NCBI RefSeq assembly: GCF_038502225.1
Contig: NC_091293.1
Location: 13,744,939-13,808,938, forward strand
Direction: 5' to 3'
DNA length: 64,000 bases
DNA from: Cherax quadricarinatus
Lineage: Eukaryota; Arthropoda; Malacostraca; Decapoda; Parastacidae
Shown: positions 53,192-64,000 of the stretch, piece after piece
Numbering within the stretch: position 1 is the stretch's first letter
How the letters are laid out: every line of letters starts with the position of its first letter
Position numbers and translations under genes: made by a program
Notes under the pieces: generated by a model
The model's input: the letters and a program-made list of their open reading frames with translations, nothing else
The model's database searches: none
Told to the model about the DNA's origin: nothing

Positions 53192-54272
53192 TGACGTGTT
53201 CCATCACAAAGTACACATTTTGGAGTACGTTTATGTATGACAGTCTGTTTACTGTCTGTTGTATTCACAGCTTGATAAATGCCTATATGGGATTTCCCAT
53301 TCTCTGGTTTAGTGGGAGTAGGTATACTCCTTTTATACTGAGTTGAAGGTTTGTTATCCACTGGATTTGTGGATTTTTTATCTTGTCTCGTTGCTTGCAC
53401 GCATGAAACTATTGTTTGTAAGCCATTGTTAATTTCCTCACAAGTGAAATAGCGTTTATTGAACATAATATTTAATCGTTCAATAGTTTGTGGTGACAAC
53501 TTATCTTGTACAATACCACTGATAAACCAATCACATTGCCTTAGGTCATATTTAGCACCCAGAGATCTGAGACTATTGTCTAATGTGATTCTAAATGCCT
53601 GTAAGTCTGAAAAACAATGTTTGGTGGCTTCAAGCTTGATATTAAGACTGTATGTCTAACTCTGGCCTTGTCAGCATCAAAGTAATTGTCTGCTAAGACA
53701 CGTAAGGCTATCTGATAATTGCCTTTAACTACCGGAAATGACTTAATCAGTTCATATGGTTCTCCCTTCACAAGACATTTAAGATAATTGAACTTAGCAA
53801 TCTCATCTATGTCAGTTCGTGAATTTACTATGGATTGAAAACCACTAATGAATTCTTCATAATCATGACCTGGAAAATAGGTAATGACAATGTAGGTAAG
53901 CTTGGTAATGGGACACTTGTTGTTGTTACAGGTGTAACAGGTGTTTGACCACTAGTTACAGTAGGTCTCTGTGACAGAGTTTTATGGCAGATAGCCTGTA
54001 CTCCTGTCCACCTTAATTGTTGATTACTAAATGTATCCAAAACATTTTTAATTTCATCCCCAGATGGGTCTGACTCAAGAAATTTATTTTCATAATGTGT
54101 GTAGCCTGAATTCATTATTTCCTGACGTTGTGTAAGTAATTCAAATTTGACCTCAAGATCATCAAAAATCTATGTTTGTATCTTGAGTTAATCCTATACA
54201 GACTGAAATTAGATTTTCTAATTGTGTAATCTTAGTCTGTAAAGACTGAAACTGAGTTTTTAAACAAGCCAT
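53192..54272 (-). pseudogene. BEL gag region, multiply frameshifted
   Basis: Starts MACLKTQFQSLQTKITQLEN at 54272. Pieces follow in different frames: MNSGYTHYENKFLES (54115), then the DUF1759-like EPYELIKSFPVVKGNYQIAL (near 53740) and a segment ending PKCVLCDGTRHWRH (near 53210), the first zinc knuckle. Breaks lie near 54170, 53830, 53640 and 53200. In BEL elements this region makes the capsid and nucleocapsid. Confidence 0.8.
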
Positions 54273-54652
54273 TTTAATGGTATACTGAAAATTCTAGCAC
54301 CACACTTAGAGTGTTTAAAAACACTGTACTGCTATAAACAGCTGAGTTTTTGTTATGCTTAAGTCGGCAATAATCGAGTCAGACACTACTGACCTACTAA
54401 GCTTAACCTCAGGGTCAATGACCATGAAGGGTACACAGTACATGTGGCTGGTGTTTATGGCTTGAGTTTGCTGTGTCAGCCTGACCACGATGATTAATCG
54501 TAAATAACGTTATACACTTCATTCACTATACACTATAAATGTCACTGTATAACTGCAAATCACACGTGAATATTACTTACACATATATAAATGTCACTCT
54601 TAATATGTATTTGAAAGCTTACACTTTATGTATAAGTTTCTTTAATATAACA
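54273..54652 (-). other. BEL leader, part 1, no gene
   Basis: Non-coding sequence upstream of gag, interrupted by gypsy B. The remaining leader is at 63029-63424. Confidence 0.6.
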
Positions 54653-54656
54653 GGTA

Positions 54657-54942
54657 TCTCAGTAGTAGTAACCAGTTACCAGTAACCAGTGTACCAGTAG
54701 TTGACTCACTACCAACCGTCTCTGCCTGAGTCACTGTCTATTCATATTGTGCTGACCACAGCAGTATTCAAAGATCCCCTCACATATGGGTACTGTGGGC
54801 GGCCAGTCAGTTTACGAGAGTGAGCAAGAGAGACAAGGTTACGGCTGTAAGGGCGCTCCCCACATTATCTGTAATTATACGTACTACCAGCCTATGTGAG
54901 TATTACTTTACCCAATCCACGTGTTCGAACTCCCACATGATA
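54657..54942 (+). repeat. Gypsy B 5' LTR, 286 bp
   Basis: Starts TCTCAGTAGTAG and ends CACATGATA, so the usual TG...CA ends are absent. Boundaries are supported by the GGTA duplication and by the neighbouring primer-binding site. Confidence 0.9.
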
Positions 54943-54944
54943 AA

Positions 54945-54956
54945 TGGTGGCACCGG
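54945..54956 (+). promoter_or_regulatory. Candidate primer-binding site, gypsy B
   Basis: TGGTGGCACCGG two bases inside the LTR, one base different from element A. Confidence 0.6.
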
Positions 54957-56955
54957 TGTGGAGCGTGGATTAAGTTTTTACGGGTAATTCAAGATGTTAG
55001 AAGACTGTTTGTGAGTAGCCGGCGGGTCAAAGGTGAACCTCCAGCTAGCCGCTTACCCTCCCTCACCACCTCCAACCTGCAAGCCTGTTGCAGCCGTTTC
55101 AAGCTTCCTGGCTTAGTTCGTGTGCTAATTGCTTCAATCTCCGAGGGGTTGACCCGGATTTTGCAATTAAGCCAGTCAGTAAGCCAGACTGTGGAAGTGA
55201 ACGCCAGTCAGCCTATCATCCAGCCTGTCTCCTGTCATCCACCTGTTCCTCCGTGCTGTGTGCATCGTTACACGTTTTCCAGTCAGCCATTCTCGTGGGT
55301 TAAGCCAGTCAGCCAACCCAGCTTCTAACCAAGAGTGAATTTCACCATCCCTGTGGCATAGTGGCTTATCAAGCCACCTTCATGGGTAGAGTGGAGTGCG
55401 CGCAGAGCGCCAGCGAGAGTCATCTCACCCACTGCTATACACTCTCCCTCCACCCACCCACCACCAACCACCCACCACCAGCCACCCACCTCATCTACCT
55501 GTGGTTGTTTGCACCCTTGTACCGGGTCCTAATACTGTTTTGGCTCACATAATTGGTCAAGAGATGTAGCTGAGCACCAACGATAAAGCCAATTATGAGA
55601 GTTCACCGAGAAAGCGCATTTCTTCACGACGACAGTGTGAGTGTCGGCATCATCACCGCGCAGGACAACCTTCCTCATCACCAGTCATCACCGTCGACTA
55701 CTACAGACTTCTGTGATATTTCTGTTTAGAGACATTTTTCTTGCATTTAAAGACATTTGCGTGTGTGAGACATTTATAGTGAATTTCTTTTGTACTCTAA
55801 ACCATGTGTTTTCAGTGTAGACTCAGTGTTTTTGACTCATTATTTTTGCCATATTTTTTCAGTGTTTTCACTCATCTCATATTTTTTTTTATCTGTGTTT
55901 TTTTTTATGCTACTTTCTGTCTGCAGTAAGTATTATTGTGTAGTGTACCAGTCAGTCACTCTGTGTGAAGTGATTCATTTTTTTTATTGTATTCTTTCAG
56001 CGTTGTATTCTCCAGTAATTGTCATTGTATTTCATGCAGTGATATTCACCCCAGTATACCAAATTATCCATTTATTTCTATGTGTGTCTTTTTTTCGTAT
56101 GCCTCATTCCTCTAATTTTTTCGCAGACTGTGTACCATTATTTTTGCCAGCAAATTTTTGTCGTATCAGTCACAGCAAGATTTTGTTTTAAGAATATACT
56201 AAAATAATGAATTGTGCCCTGCCACTGTAAGTGTGACACTTCCCGTTTTGTTCCTTTGTTTTATTTTTATTCATATTTTTATATTTCTTTGAACAAATTC
56301 ACTCTTGATGCAATTTCAATTACTTTTAACGTAAAGTGTTTTCTTTACTCTGTTTGAGTAAATTGTTTTGTCTAATTTACAATTAAGAGTTAAAGTGTTC
56401 AATCAGTTTTTTCTTCATATTTTTTATTTCATTATTTAACCTGAGTTTTCCCAGTGACACTTTATTACTGCAGTGATTATTTCTACACCTTATTTTGTTG
56501 CACTTGTTCTGCAGTGAATTATTTTGTTGCACTTGTTCTGCAGTGAATTATTTTCTTTTATTGATATTTTTATGAATTATATTTTAATTTTGTTTATGCA
56601 TTCTTAGAAAATACTTAAATTTCCCAGTTAACAATTTAGTAATTTTATTTTCTACTTTTTACATTGATTTAAAATTTTATTAATTAAATTCTTTATTAGC
56701 AAGAGTAAAGACAGCTCATTTTGCATTTAATTCAGTCTCCAGTAATATTTTTACTTGTATATTTCAATGTAAATTTTTTTTATCTTGGCCGATAGTCCTT
56801 TACATTGAGTTGTCCTTCCTCTTGCAGTGTATCTTAGACATTTTTTATTACTTCTGCAGAATTAGTTGCATCTCTTTTATTTCAATTCTAGCATTTTGTA
56901 TCATTTTTATTGTTCATTATTTTTGCCTTATTTGTTCTCGTGCAACTTTGCCATT
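54957..56955 (+). other. Gypsy B leader, 2.0 kb, no protein-coding signal
   Basis: T-rich leader with segments similar to that of element A. A 27-bp phrase ending TGCAGTGAATTATTTT is tandemly duplicated near 56490-56550. Frames such as 55790-56191 are low-complexity and carry no domain. Confidence 0.7.
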
Positions 56956-58152
56956 ATGTCTCACATACCGTCAAGTGATACTTTAGTGAATGTCGACACT
57001 CAGACCTCTCAGGCTACTGTTGCCCCTGTCATCAGTCCTCTCAGTTCCTTAGCGACTGACAGACCGACCCAGATACCGAGATACTATAGTTATACTCGTG
57101 ATTCCCTTGATGCGTTACCTTTATTCAATGGCCATGTACATAGTCTTCAAGCATGGTTTGCGGCCATTCGTTCTCGTGCTAGTGCTCTAGTTGAAGGTCC
57201 TCCTTCAGAGGAAAGTCTAATCTGACTTGCTAAAGAAGCTCTTCATCGATCCCCTGCTGCTGTTCACGTTGTTGATCTCCTTGATATGCGTGAGTTCAGG
57301 AATCTTACTAAGTGGTCACAATATGAGGAACTGATTCGTTCTTTCCTTGTCCCAGTAAAAACAGTTGATCCATATGTCGTTCTTCGGGAACTAGTGAATG
57401 CTACACCCAAGAGTAATGAATCGTTGAGTGCATTTGCTGTTAGATTAGACAAACTTTTATCATCATTTATCAATGCTGTCCAGTCATCAGCTTTTCTCCC
57501 TGAAGAGGCTAAACCATTTACAGAATCGCTTGCTAAAATAGCAGCTTTTGGAGCAATCAAAGAACTAATGCCGCCTGCTTCCGTGTGTGCTTATGAGGCT
57601 AATCCTCCAACTGTGACGATGGAACCACTTACAGTCTTAAATCATGTACGTTCCTTGTGCCCCCAGGGTACTTTCCCATGTATTAAAAGTAATTTCACAC
57701 CTATGCCTCAGTCTGCACCACCTCTTGTTTGCGCCACAGAGACAAATCGTGGTCGTCAACCATCTCAGAGATCACCAAGAACCAGTGTACAGAGTCGTTA
57801 TACACCTCGTAGTATTCATAGTACATTCAGTAACCATAGTCGGCGGACTTGTTACAACTGTGGTTTCCGTGGCCATATTGCAATTAATTGTCCTGATAGT
57901 TACCCTAAGAGACGTCGTACTGATGATGAGTACCCAGATCTTCCCTACTGTACTTATCATAAAATACATGGACATGACACATCTGAGTGCAATGCTCTCT
58001 ATAACCTTCAGTACTCTAGGTCTTTCCGTAGCCGTTCCAACCGCAGAACCCGTAGAGGAAACAGATATCGTGGTTCTCAAAATAACCAGAACCAGGCTCA
58101 TTCTTCCAATTCGGGGGAATTCGAGCGCCCCAGTCAAACCGTCCCATGGTGA
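56956..58152 (+). pseudogene. Gypsy B gag with zinc knuckle, one internal TGA
   Basis: Starts MSHIPSSDTLVNVDTQ. The capsid-like region includes FNGHVHSLQAWFAAIRSRAS. TGA at 57223-57225 interrupts it, and the same frame continues through LTKWSQYEELIRSFLVPVK. The nucleocapsid has CYNCGFRGHIAINC (CX2CX4HX4C, codons near 57850-57891) and a second Cys/His cluster, CTYHKIHGHDTSEC. The end is rich in Arg and Ser. Its stop (58150-58152) overlaps the start of the protease-pol frame, which lies in the -1 frame. Confidence 0.92.
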
Positions 58153-60967
58153 CAGTAGGTGATAATGAGTACACCATCCCCGTTCACAATTCCTTTGAAG
58201 CCTTAAGCAGTCTCGAGAATGACAATCCTGCTGATGATGTTGCTTCACATGTCTCTGACGTAGATGATTTTGGGGATGAAGTAGAACAAGTCTTTTCTGA
58301 TGACAATCCACCTTTTTGTTTGCACATAACTTCCAATGCAACCATAGGCCCTATAGTGCAAGCATCTGTTCATAATGCGCCCGTTCATTTGTTCATGGAC
58401 TCTGGTGCGCAAGTCAATATTATTAGGTCTAGTTTGTTTAAGGATAAGCAGTTACGACATGTCCTTCTCGTAGAACCGACTCATGTGTCCTCCCTTAGTG
58501 GAGTAGCTGGTTCTCACCTGCGTGTCCGAGGTCGGACTTCCCTAACCTTTTCTATCCAAGGTAGAGACTTCACTGCTTCCTTCCTTGTTGTCGACCAGAT
58601 TACTTTCCCTGGTGACCTTCTACTGGGCTTTGCTTCCATGCGAGACTTACGCATTGTGCTCGACCCTTATCGATGGCATGCCCAAATTGACGACTTGATC
58701 GTTCCATTCTGGGGTTACCAGCTTGGATCAGAAATCTGTTATACTGCTGCAGAGTATGATGTACGGATTAAGTCCTTACAAGCTAATGCATTCTCCAGTA
58801 GCGTACCCAAGCGGTCAGGCACTGGTAATTCTGTCACTCCCATCAGTGTTCCACCTATACCTTCAGACTTGCAGGATAGTCCGATGCCTCAAGTGTCCGA
58901 GGACACTCAGATTGCCTTGAGTGCACAACCTGTCCCTGCAATGACTGCTAGTTCGAGTAGTAGTTTCTCCACAGGGGATGCCTTGTCAGAAAACGATTAC
59001 TTGAAACTAGTAATGCCATCTCTTGTTGATGTCACATGCCGTCTGCAGAAAGACGTCTCTGTTGCGACTAGTGCTCTCACTAGAGTGTCTGTTGTTGTTC
59101 CTAGTGTTCCAGATGGTGATAACGTCCTAGTTGACAGTGATTCCTGCAAAGTAAAAGGTCTATTTGTTGAACCATCCTTACATGTTATAAGAGATAGTAA
59201 GATCCATTTCTTCCTGGCCAACACTTCTGGTCACAGTGTTCGCCTCAGAGCAAATACCAATCTTGTTGACCTTGTTCACTATCCTTACCCTGTTCAGGTA
59301 GAGGATGAGTTGTCACCTGACCAGTGGGTCGGTGCTATTTCTACCGGGGAGACCTCATCCACTTCACTGGATCAATCTGTTCCACCAGTTGAGGAGAATG
59401 ACTTAGCTCCCACTGACTTCCCAGATGAAGTCAAGCGTTTGTTGACTCTGTTGAACAAACGTCGTAAAGCCATTGCTTTACCAGGTGAGAAGATGGGTAT
59501 AACGAACTTATTGTCCCATCGTATTCCACTTGAACCTGGTACTAGACCTATCTACATACCTGCGTACAGAATGCCTCATTCACAAGTTGCTGTCGCAGAA
59601 GAATTGATCAATCAAATGCTTGATGATGGAGTTATTGCACCTAGCAATTCACCTTGGAATGCACCCTTGATCCTAGTACCTAAGAAAGATGGTACTTGGC
59701 GCCCAGTGATTGACTTTAGGAAGTTAAACGCGAAAACCATTCCAGATCGCTTCCCACTTTCTGTACTGGGTGATCTTTTACGTAACATCGGAGATAACAA
59801 AGTCTTTTCAACCCTGGATTTGTTCCAAGGGTTTTGGCAAGTCCCTCTTCACGAGGACAGCCAAGAGCTAACTGCATTCTCCACTCCTACAGGTCATTAT
59901 CACTTCCTCCATATGGCGTTTGGATTACGATCTTCCCCTATCACGTTCTCAAGGCTCATGACTAATATCTTTAGAGGTCTCATAGGTAATGCACTTATGG
60001 TGTACTTAGATGACGTAATCGTCATGTCTAAAGACGTGGATACACACTTGAAAAGACTTGATGTAGTACTTGGTAAGCTTGAAGAAGCCAATTTAAAGAT
60101 CAAACTGTCTAAATGTCAATTTTTCAGATCAGAAATTAAGTTTCTTGGTCACGGAGTCACTCCTAGAGGGGTTACGACTGACCAAAGTAAAGTAACTGCA
60201 GTACTAAATTTTCCAACACCCAAAACTGCTGATGCCGTAAGATCCTTTGTGGGCTTAGCAGGTTTTTATAGATCTTTCATTGCCAATTTTTCTTCCATAG
60301 CTGCTCCTCTGAGTTGCTTAAGAAAGATGCTCCTTTTGTTTGGACCTTCCGTCAAGAAAGAGCATTCCAAACTCTAAAAGAAAAGCTAACATCTGCTCCA
60401 ATTTTGAAATTTCCAGATTTTTCTAAGCCCTTCTATCTGACAACTGATGCTAGTTCAATTGGCATAGGTGCCGTACTAGCTCAGAAGACCGATGGCAAGT
60501 ACAACGCAGTTGCATTTGCTAGCCGAGTCCTTACGAAGGCTGAACGTAATTATACAGTAACTGAGCAAGAAGCTTTAGCAATAGTATGGTCTTTAAAGCA
60601 CTTCCGAGACATTATTTATCAGTACTCTGTTCATGTCCTGACAGACCATGCTCCACTGATACCTTTATTCCAGAACAAACAACCTACTGGAAGGTTAGCC
60701 AGATGGACCTTGACTATCCAAGAGTTCAATCCCACCTTTGAGCATTTACCTGGCAAGTCAAATGTAGTCGCAGATGCCTTATCGCGACATGTTAGTATAG
60801 TAACTGCAGACCCTCCATTTAGTGCTGAAGATGTAAAGAATGCTCATCGAACAGATCCCATGTGGTCTGGTGTGATTCGATTCCTGCTCCAGGAAGATCT
60901 TATTCTGACTGTGAAGCCACCAGCACCCATCAGTGACTTTGTCATGAACCAAGAATTACTGTATTGA
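58146..60967 (+). pseudogene. Gypsy B protease, RT and RNase H, one 4-bp deletion
   Basis: The protease active site FMDSGAQVN has Asp at 58398. RT motifs: IPAYRMPHSQVAVAEELI, SPWNAPLILVPKKDGTWRPV, FLHMAFGLRSSPITFSRL and YLDDVIV (60003-60023). A 4-bp deletion near 60309 (CCTCTGAGTTGC against CCGCTAACTGAATTGC in A) shifts frame. RNase H continues from 60314 with TDASSIGIGAVLAQ and ends at TGA 60965-60967, a stop shared with element A. The overlap with gag suggests -1 frameshifting or separate initiation; no classical slippery heptamer is evident. Confidence 0.93.
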
Positions 60968-62362
60968 ACAGCCGAGTTGGGTACTCCTAGCAGAAGAGTA
61001 TACCAGTTAGTAATTCCACAGTCACTAGTGAATGTAGCCTTACAGCTAGTTCACGATGTACCAGGTGTTGCACACCCTGGTATGGATCGTTCAGTAAAAC
61101 AAGCCAGATTGAAATACTTTTGACCTCGTATGGCAACTGATATTTCTGAGTATGTTAAGAAATGTAGTGTCTGCATGCAACATAAAGGTAATGCTAATGG
61201 TCCTAATCCAATCCAAGTATATCCAACTACTAGCGAACCATGGGAAAGAGTTGCGCTAGATTTGTTAACTAATTTCCAATGTTCCCTCCAAGGCAACAAA
61301 CATCTGTGTGTTATGGTAGACCATTTCACCAGATATTGTGAGTTAGTTCCTATTGCAGATAAGACTGCCGAGACAGTAGCTAAAGCGTTTAAAGAACGCA
61401 TTATCTGCAGGCATACCACCCCTAAGTCCCTAGTAACAGATAATGGAGGTGAATTCTGTAATGAGATTCTTGAAAATTTGTACAAGATCTCTAAATCCAC
61501 CATTGTTCCTCATCATCCTGCCAGCAATGGGTTAGCGGAACGAACCAATAAGAAAGTACTTGATGTCTTGAGAGCCACTATCAATCCCAACAGTGAAACT
61601 TGGGATGAAGTTATACCTGATGTGCAGTGTGCTATAAATTCTGCTTACAATGTTTCTATAGGTGACACTCCACATTATGCATTGTATGGTGTAGATAAAC
61701 GTTTGCCTTATGAGTTGCTATATTCTAATCCGAAACCAAATTACAACCCTGATGATTTCATAGCAACTCGTACCAGCTTAGCTCAAAGTGTTTTTAGAAG
61801 AATCCGTGAAACACTTCATAAATCAACAGCAGAATTTACAAGAGTCGCAAACACTCGAGCAAAGCCATCCAAAATCAAAGTAGGTTCGAGAGTTATGCTG
61901 ATTAACTTTAACAAAACGTCTGCAATGCCAAAGCTTGATCAAAAGTTTGTTGGTCCTTATCGAGTAGTTGAACATATCACTGGTAATAAGTATAAGGTTA
62001 GAGAGATTAGTACTGGTCAGTATAAAGAATCGCATTTAGATCATATGAAGTTAGTATGTGATGATAATGATGTTCCAACCCAGACTAATGTGACAGACTC
62101 TGACAATCCTCCTGATCCTGTACTCTCTTCCTCTGATATTCAGTCAGACGATCAACCTGGATGTCGTTATTCCCTACGTACACGACAGGTATTGAGAAAT
62201 CCTCAAGTATCATTTGTAACTTCCAATTCAGATTTGCCTCAAATACAGCATGAGTTAGCCAATGCAACAGAGTTTGATCCTCCCAGAGATGACACCCATT
62301 CTGCATATGTCAATCTTACCCTAGCAGAGTTGGGGTTAAATGTAAATAACCTGTATAGATGA
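60968..62362 (+). pseudogene. Gypsy B integrase, one TGA in the zinc region
   Basis: VHDVPGVAHPGMDRSV and KKCSVCMQHKGN form the HHCC region, interrupted by TGA at 61121-61123 where element A has TGG (Trp). Core: VALDLLTNF (Asp), SLVTDNGGEF (Asp), GLAERTNKK (Glu). Three codons present in A after ENL are missing here in frame. The C-terminal domain FVGPYRVVEHITGNKYKVR and the tail to 62362 are open. Confidence 0.93.
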
Positions 62363-62738
62363 ATAATTACAGTATCAACTTATCAGTAGATTAGAGTGCA
62401 CCGAATCTGCCTTTCTGTTAAACACTTCTTTCTTGTATATATTCTTCCTCAGAATCCGTAGATCACATGAATACAGATCGATCGATCAAATTTTTTTTTA
62501 TCACTTATTGTATAATCCCAACGTTGAGTTTCATTCGATGAGTTGTGCTATATTATACCTTGTATTGCATTACAGTTTCAGTTATGTAAGCTTCCATTCC
62601 AATGTTCTACTTATGTATGTTATAATGTTTAATTGTTGTGTACTTTGACATTGTATAGAATCAGCCCAAGCCGTATACCTGCCATCTCTAGTTTGTATTA
62701 GTTGTATGTCGGGACGACATACGTTAGCGTCGCCGAGC
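62363..62738 (+). other. Gypsy B 3' untranslated region
   Basis: No gene. Ends with the hairpin at 62704-62722 and then GTTAGCGTCGCCGAGC before the LTR; no polypurine tract. Confidence 0.7.
62704..62722 (+). promoter_or_regulatory. Conserved hairpin before the 3' LTR of gypsy B
   Basis: GTATGTCG and CGACATAC pair perfectly around GGA, 16 bases before the LTR. Confidence 0.75.
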
Positions 62739-63024
62739 TCTCAGTAGTAGTAACCAGTTACCAGTAACCAGTGTACCAGTAGTTGACTCACTACCAACCG
62801 TCTCTGCCTGAGTCACTGTCTATTCATATTGTGCTGACCACAGCAGTATTCAAAGATCCCCTCACATATGGGTACTGTGGGCGGCCAGTCAGTTTACGAG
62901 AGTGAGCAAGAGAGACAAGGTTACGGCTGTAAGGGCGCTCCCCACATTATCTGTAATTATACGTACTACCAGCCTACGTGAGTATTACTTTACCCAATCC
63001 ACATGTTTGAACTCCCACATGATA
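62739..63024 (+). repeat. Gypsy B 3' LTR, 286 bp
   Basis: Same ends and length as the 5' LTR. Confidence 0.92.
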
Positions 63025-63028
63025 GGTA

Positions 63029-63424
63029 TATCTATAAGAAACAAACTTTAACACAATCTTGTCTCTTAATTTCTGTTTTTAAACATTATAAACACTATGT
63101 GTATATACACTCAGACAAACTGAACATCAGTTGGGTTGTTGTTGTCTTAGTCAGCGATTTTCGAGATTGGAGCAGTGGATGCAGGGTGCCATCCCCTGTT
63201 TTCTTGTTGGGTGAGTCACTCAGCTCCCGTTTTCTTTGGGTGAACGCTGGGTTGGCACCCGTTTTCTTTTGGCTGCCCGTTCTCTGTGATTGATTCTGGA
63301 GGGACTCATTTATACTGATTTAAATTGTAAAACACTAGTTTTACAGCTTTTTTTCGAAGGACCTTGGCTCGTAGGTTATTTGTACACTGTAGTACAACAT
63401 ATTTGGACCACAGTGTGGCCTTTA
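63029..63424 (-). other. BEL leader, part 2, no gene
   Basis: Sequence between gypsy B and the BEL primer-binding region. No coding signal seen. Confidence 0.6.
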
Positions 63425-63442
63425 TCCGGTTCGAAGGACCAA
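63425..63442 (-). promoter_or_regulatory. Candidate BEL primer-binding site
   Basis: On the minus strand TTGGTCCTTCGAACCGGA starts two bases after the LTR end. The complement, GGTTCGAAGGACCA, looks like a tRNA T-arm and 3' end. The tRNA was not identified. Confidence 0.55.
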
Positions 63443-63444
63443 TA

Positions 63445-64000
63445 TGTTGAGAAATGGGATTACCAGCTATGTTTAAATATAGGGAAAACTTAACTTACAA
63501 AGACAACTCATCGCCTGCACAGCTGCCCCTGCAGACGAGGTCTTGAGAAGCTGTCAAAGTCATTCCTCAACCGGCTGAAATGAGTTATAATTTGTAAGAT
63601 TATAAATTACCCCTAGGGGGTGTTATGTCAGCATATTTCATTCACTGATTGCTGACAAACTTACGTGTGTGGACTCAAAGGTCCGCATATCACTGGGGTT
63701 TATGATAAGTGACTAACTCACGATTTTATACTCAACTGCGCAGTCAATAGTAGCACATCACGAGTTAGAACACTTACCTGGGTATATGTATCTGACCAGT
63801 AATTACGCCCGGATATCCGTTGAGTTGATTGAAGAATAGTGTTCTTTGAAGAATGTCGCACTACACTCTGTTGGATCGCAACACTCGTTGTTACACTGTT
63901 CATCAATAATTGTTCACACAATATCACTGAAAAAGCTGATCACATTTCTCTGTAAGTGTTTATTGTGTTTTGCGAGACACTTTGTTCACACTAACGCACA
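63445..64000 (-). repeat. BEL 5' LTR, cut by the window end
   Basis: Matches 47972-48523 with scattered differences. On the minus strand it ends ATTTCTCAACA. Confidence 0.9.

Larger units (their letters stand above)
54657..63024 (+). mobile_element. Ty3/gypsy LTR retrotransposon B, nested in BEL leader
   Basis: LTRs of 286 bp each (54657-54942 and 62739-63024) differ at about three bases. GGTA flanks both sides (54653-54656 and 63025-63028). Order: LTR, primer-binding site, leader, gag, protease, RT, RNase H, integrase, 3' UTR with hairpin, LTR. Coding sequence is close to element A; LTRs are not. Broken by one gag stop, one 4-bp deletion and two stops in the RNase H-integrase region. Confidence 0.95.
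47972..64000 (-). mobile_element. BEL/Pao LTR retrotransposon, minus strand, invaded by gypsy B
   Basis: 3' LTR at 47972-49014 on the left; 5' LTR from 63445 to beyond the window on the right. Between them on the minus strand: leader, gag with DUF1759-like region and zinc knuckle, protease, RT, RNase H, integrase and a DUF5641-like C-terminus. Gypsy B (54657-63024) interrupts the leader, duplicating GGTA. The frame has several shifts and stops. Confidence 0.92.

Noticed and set aside
55790..56191. Membrane-protein-like frame in the gypsy B leader
   Set aside because: Phe/Ser/Tyr-rich because the leader is T-rich; not conserved as a frame in elements A or A2.

Overview
This is a eukaryotic, retroelement-saturated window. 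I find no host gene exon, tRNA or rRNA gene, and nothing prokaryotic. Repeat types recur that I associate with decapod crustacean genomes (crayfish, lobster, shrimp): CR1-type LINE ends carrying TTCTTATG octamers, Penelope-like elements (PLEs), a tRNA-derived SINE, and long (TG)n and (GA)n tracts. The organism call is inference; the sequence itself only shows an arthropod-like repeat landscape.

Layout. 1-2395: CR1 fragments and back-to-back PLE pieces. 2396-5863: a minus-strand CR1 (copy A). 6203-6790: a 13-bp minisatellite, (AG)n and a SINE. 6800-11190: an old CR1 (copy D) split by a PLE, which itself holds a second PLE, a CR1 tail and an 815-bp solo LTR. 11189-15488: CR1 copy B, split by a 264-bp PLE hairpin with a 13-bp target duplication. 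15499-21560: a LINE of another family on the minus strand with both ORFs open. 21787-27300: satellites, inverted PLE termini and microsatellites. 27301-45071: one 13-bp minisatellite array interrupted by CR1 copy C, a Ty3/gypsy element (A) and a gutted, inverted relative (A2). 45090-47776: LINE relics with (CA)n tails. 47972-64000: a minus-strand BEL/Pao element with a second Ty3/gypsy element (B) inserted in its leader.

Coding capacity. CR1 elements carry ORF1 (coiled coil plus SGNH/GDSL-esterase-like domain) and ORF2 (endonuclease plus reverse transcriptase). PLEs carry reverse transcriptase plus a GIY-YIG endonuclease. Gypsy elements carry gag, protease, RT/RNase H and integrase. BEL carries gag, protease, RT/RNase H and integrase. 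Nearly all are broken by stops, frameshifts or deletions. The exceptions are the 15.9-21.3 kb LINE (both ORFs open) and CR1 copy C (one frameshift at a G run).

The most interesting signal is a set of hammerhead-ribozyme-like folds in the PLE termini. Four differ at core positions 3 and 8 in a way that keeps a Watson-Crick pair: C-G at 14.9 kb, G-C at 2.3 and 10.0 kb, U-A at 9.8 and 0.5 kb; a fifth has C.A. Stem I differs in sequence among families but still pairs. Also notable are the nested insertions with target duplications readable from sequence, two gypsy elements with similar coding regions but unrelated LTRs, a conserved hairpin just before their 3' LTRs, and a gag deletion whose junction resembles a splice.
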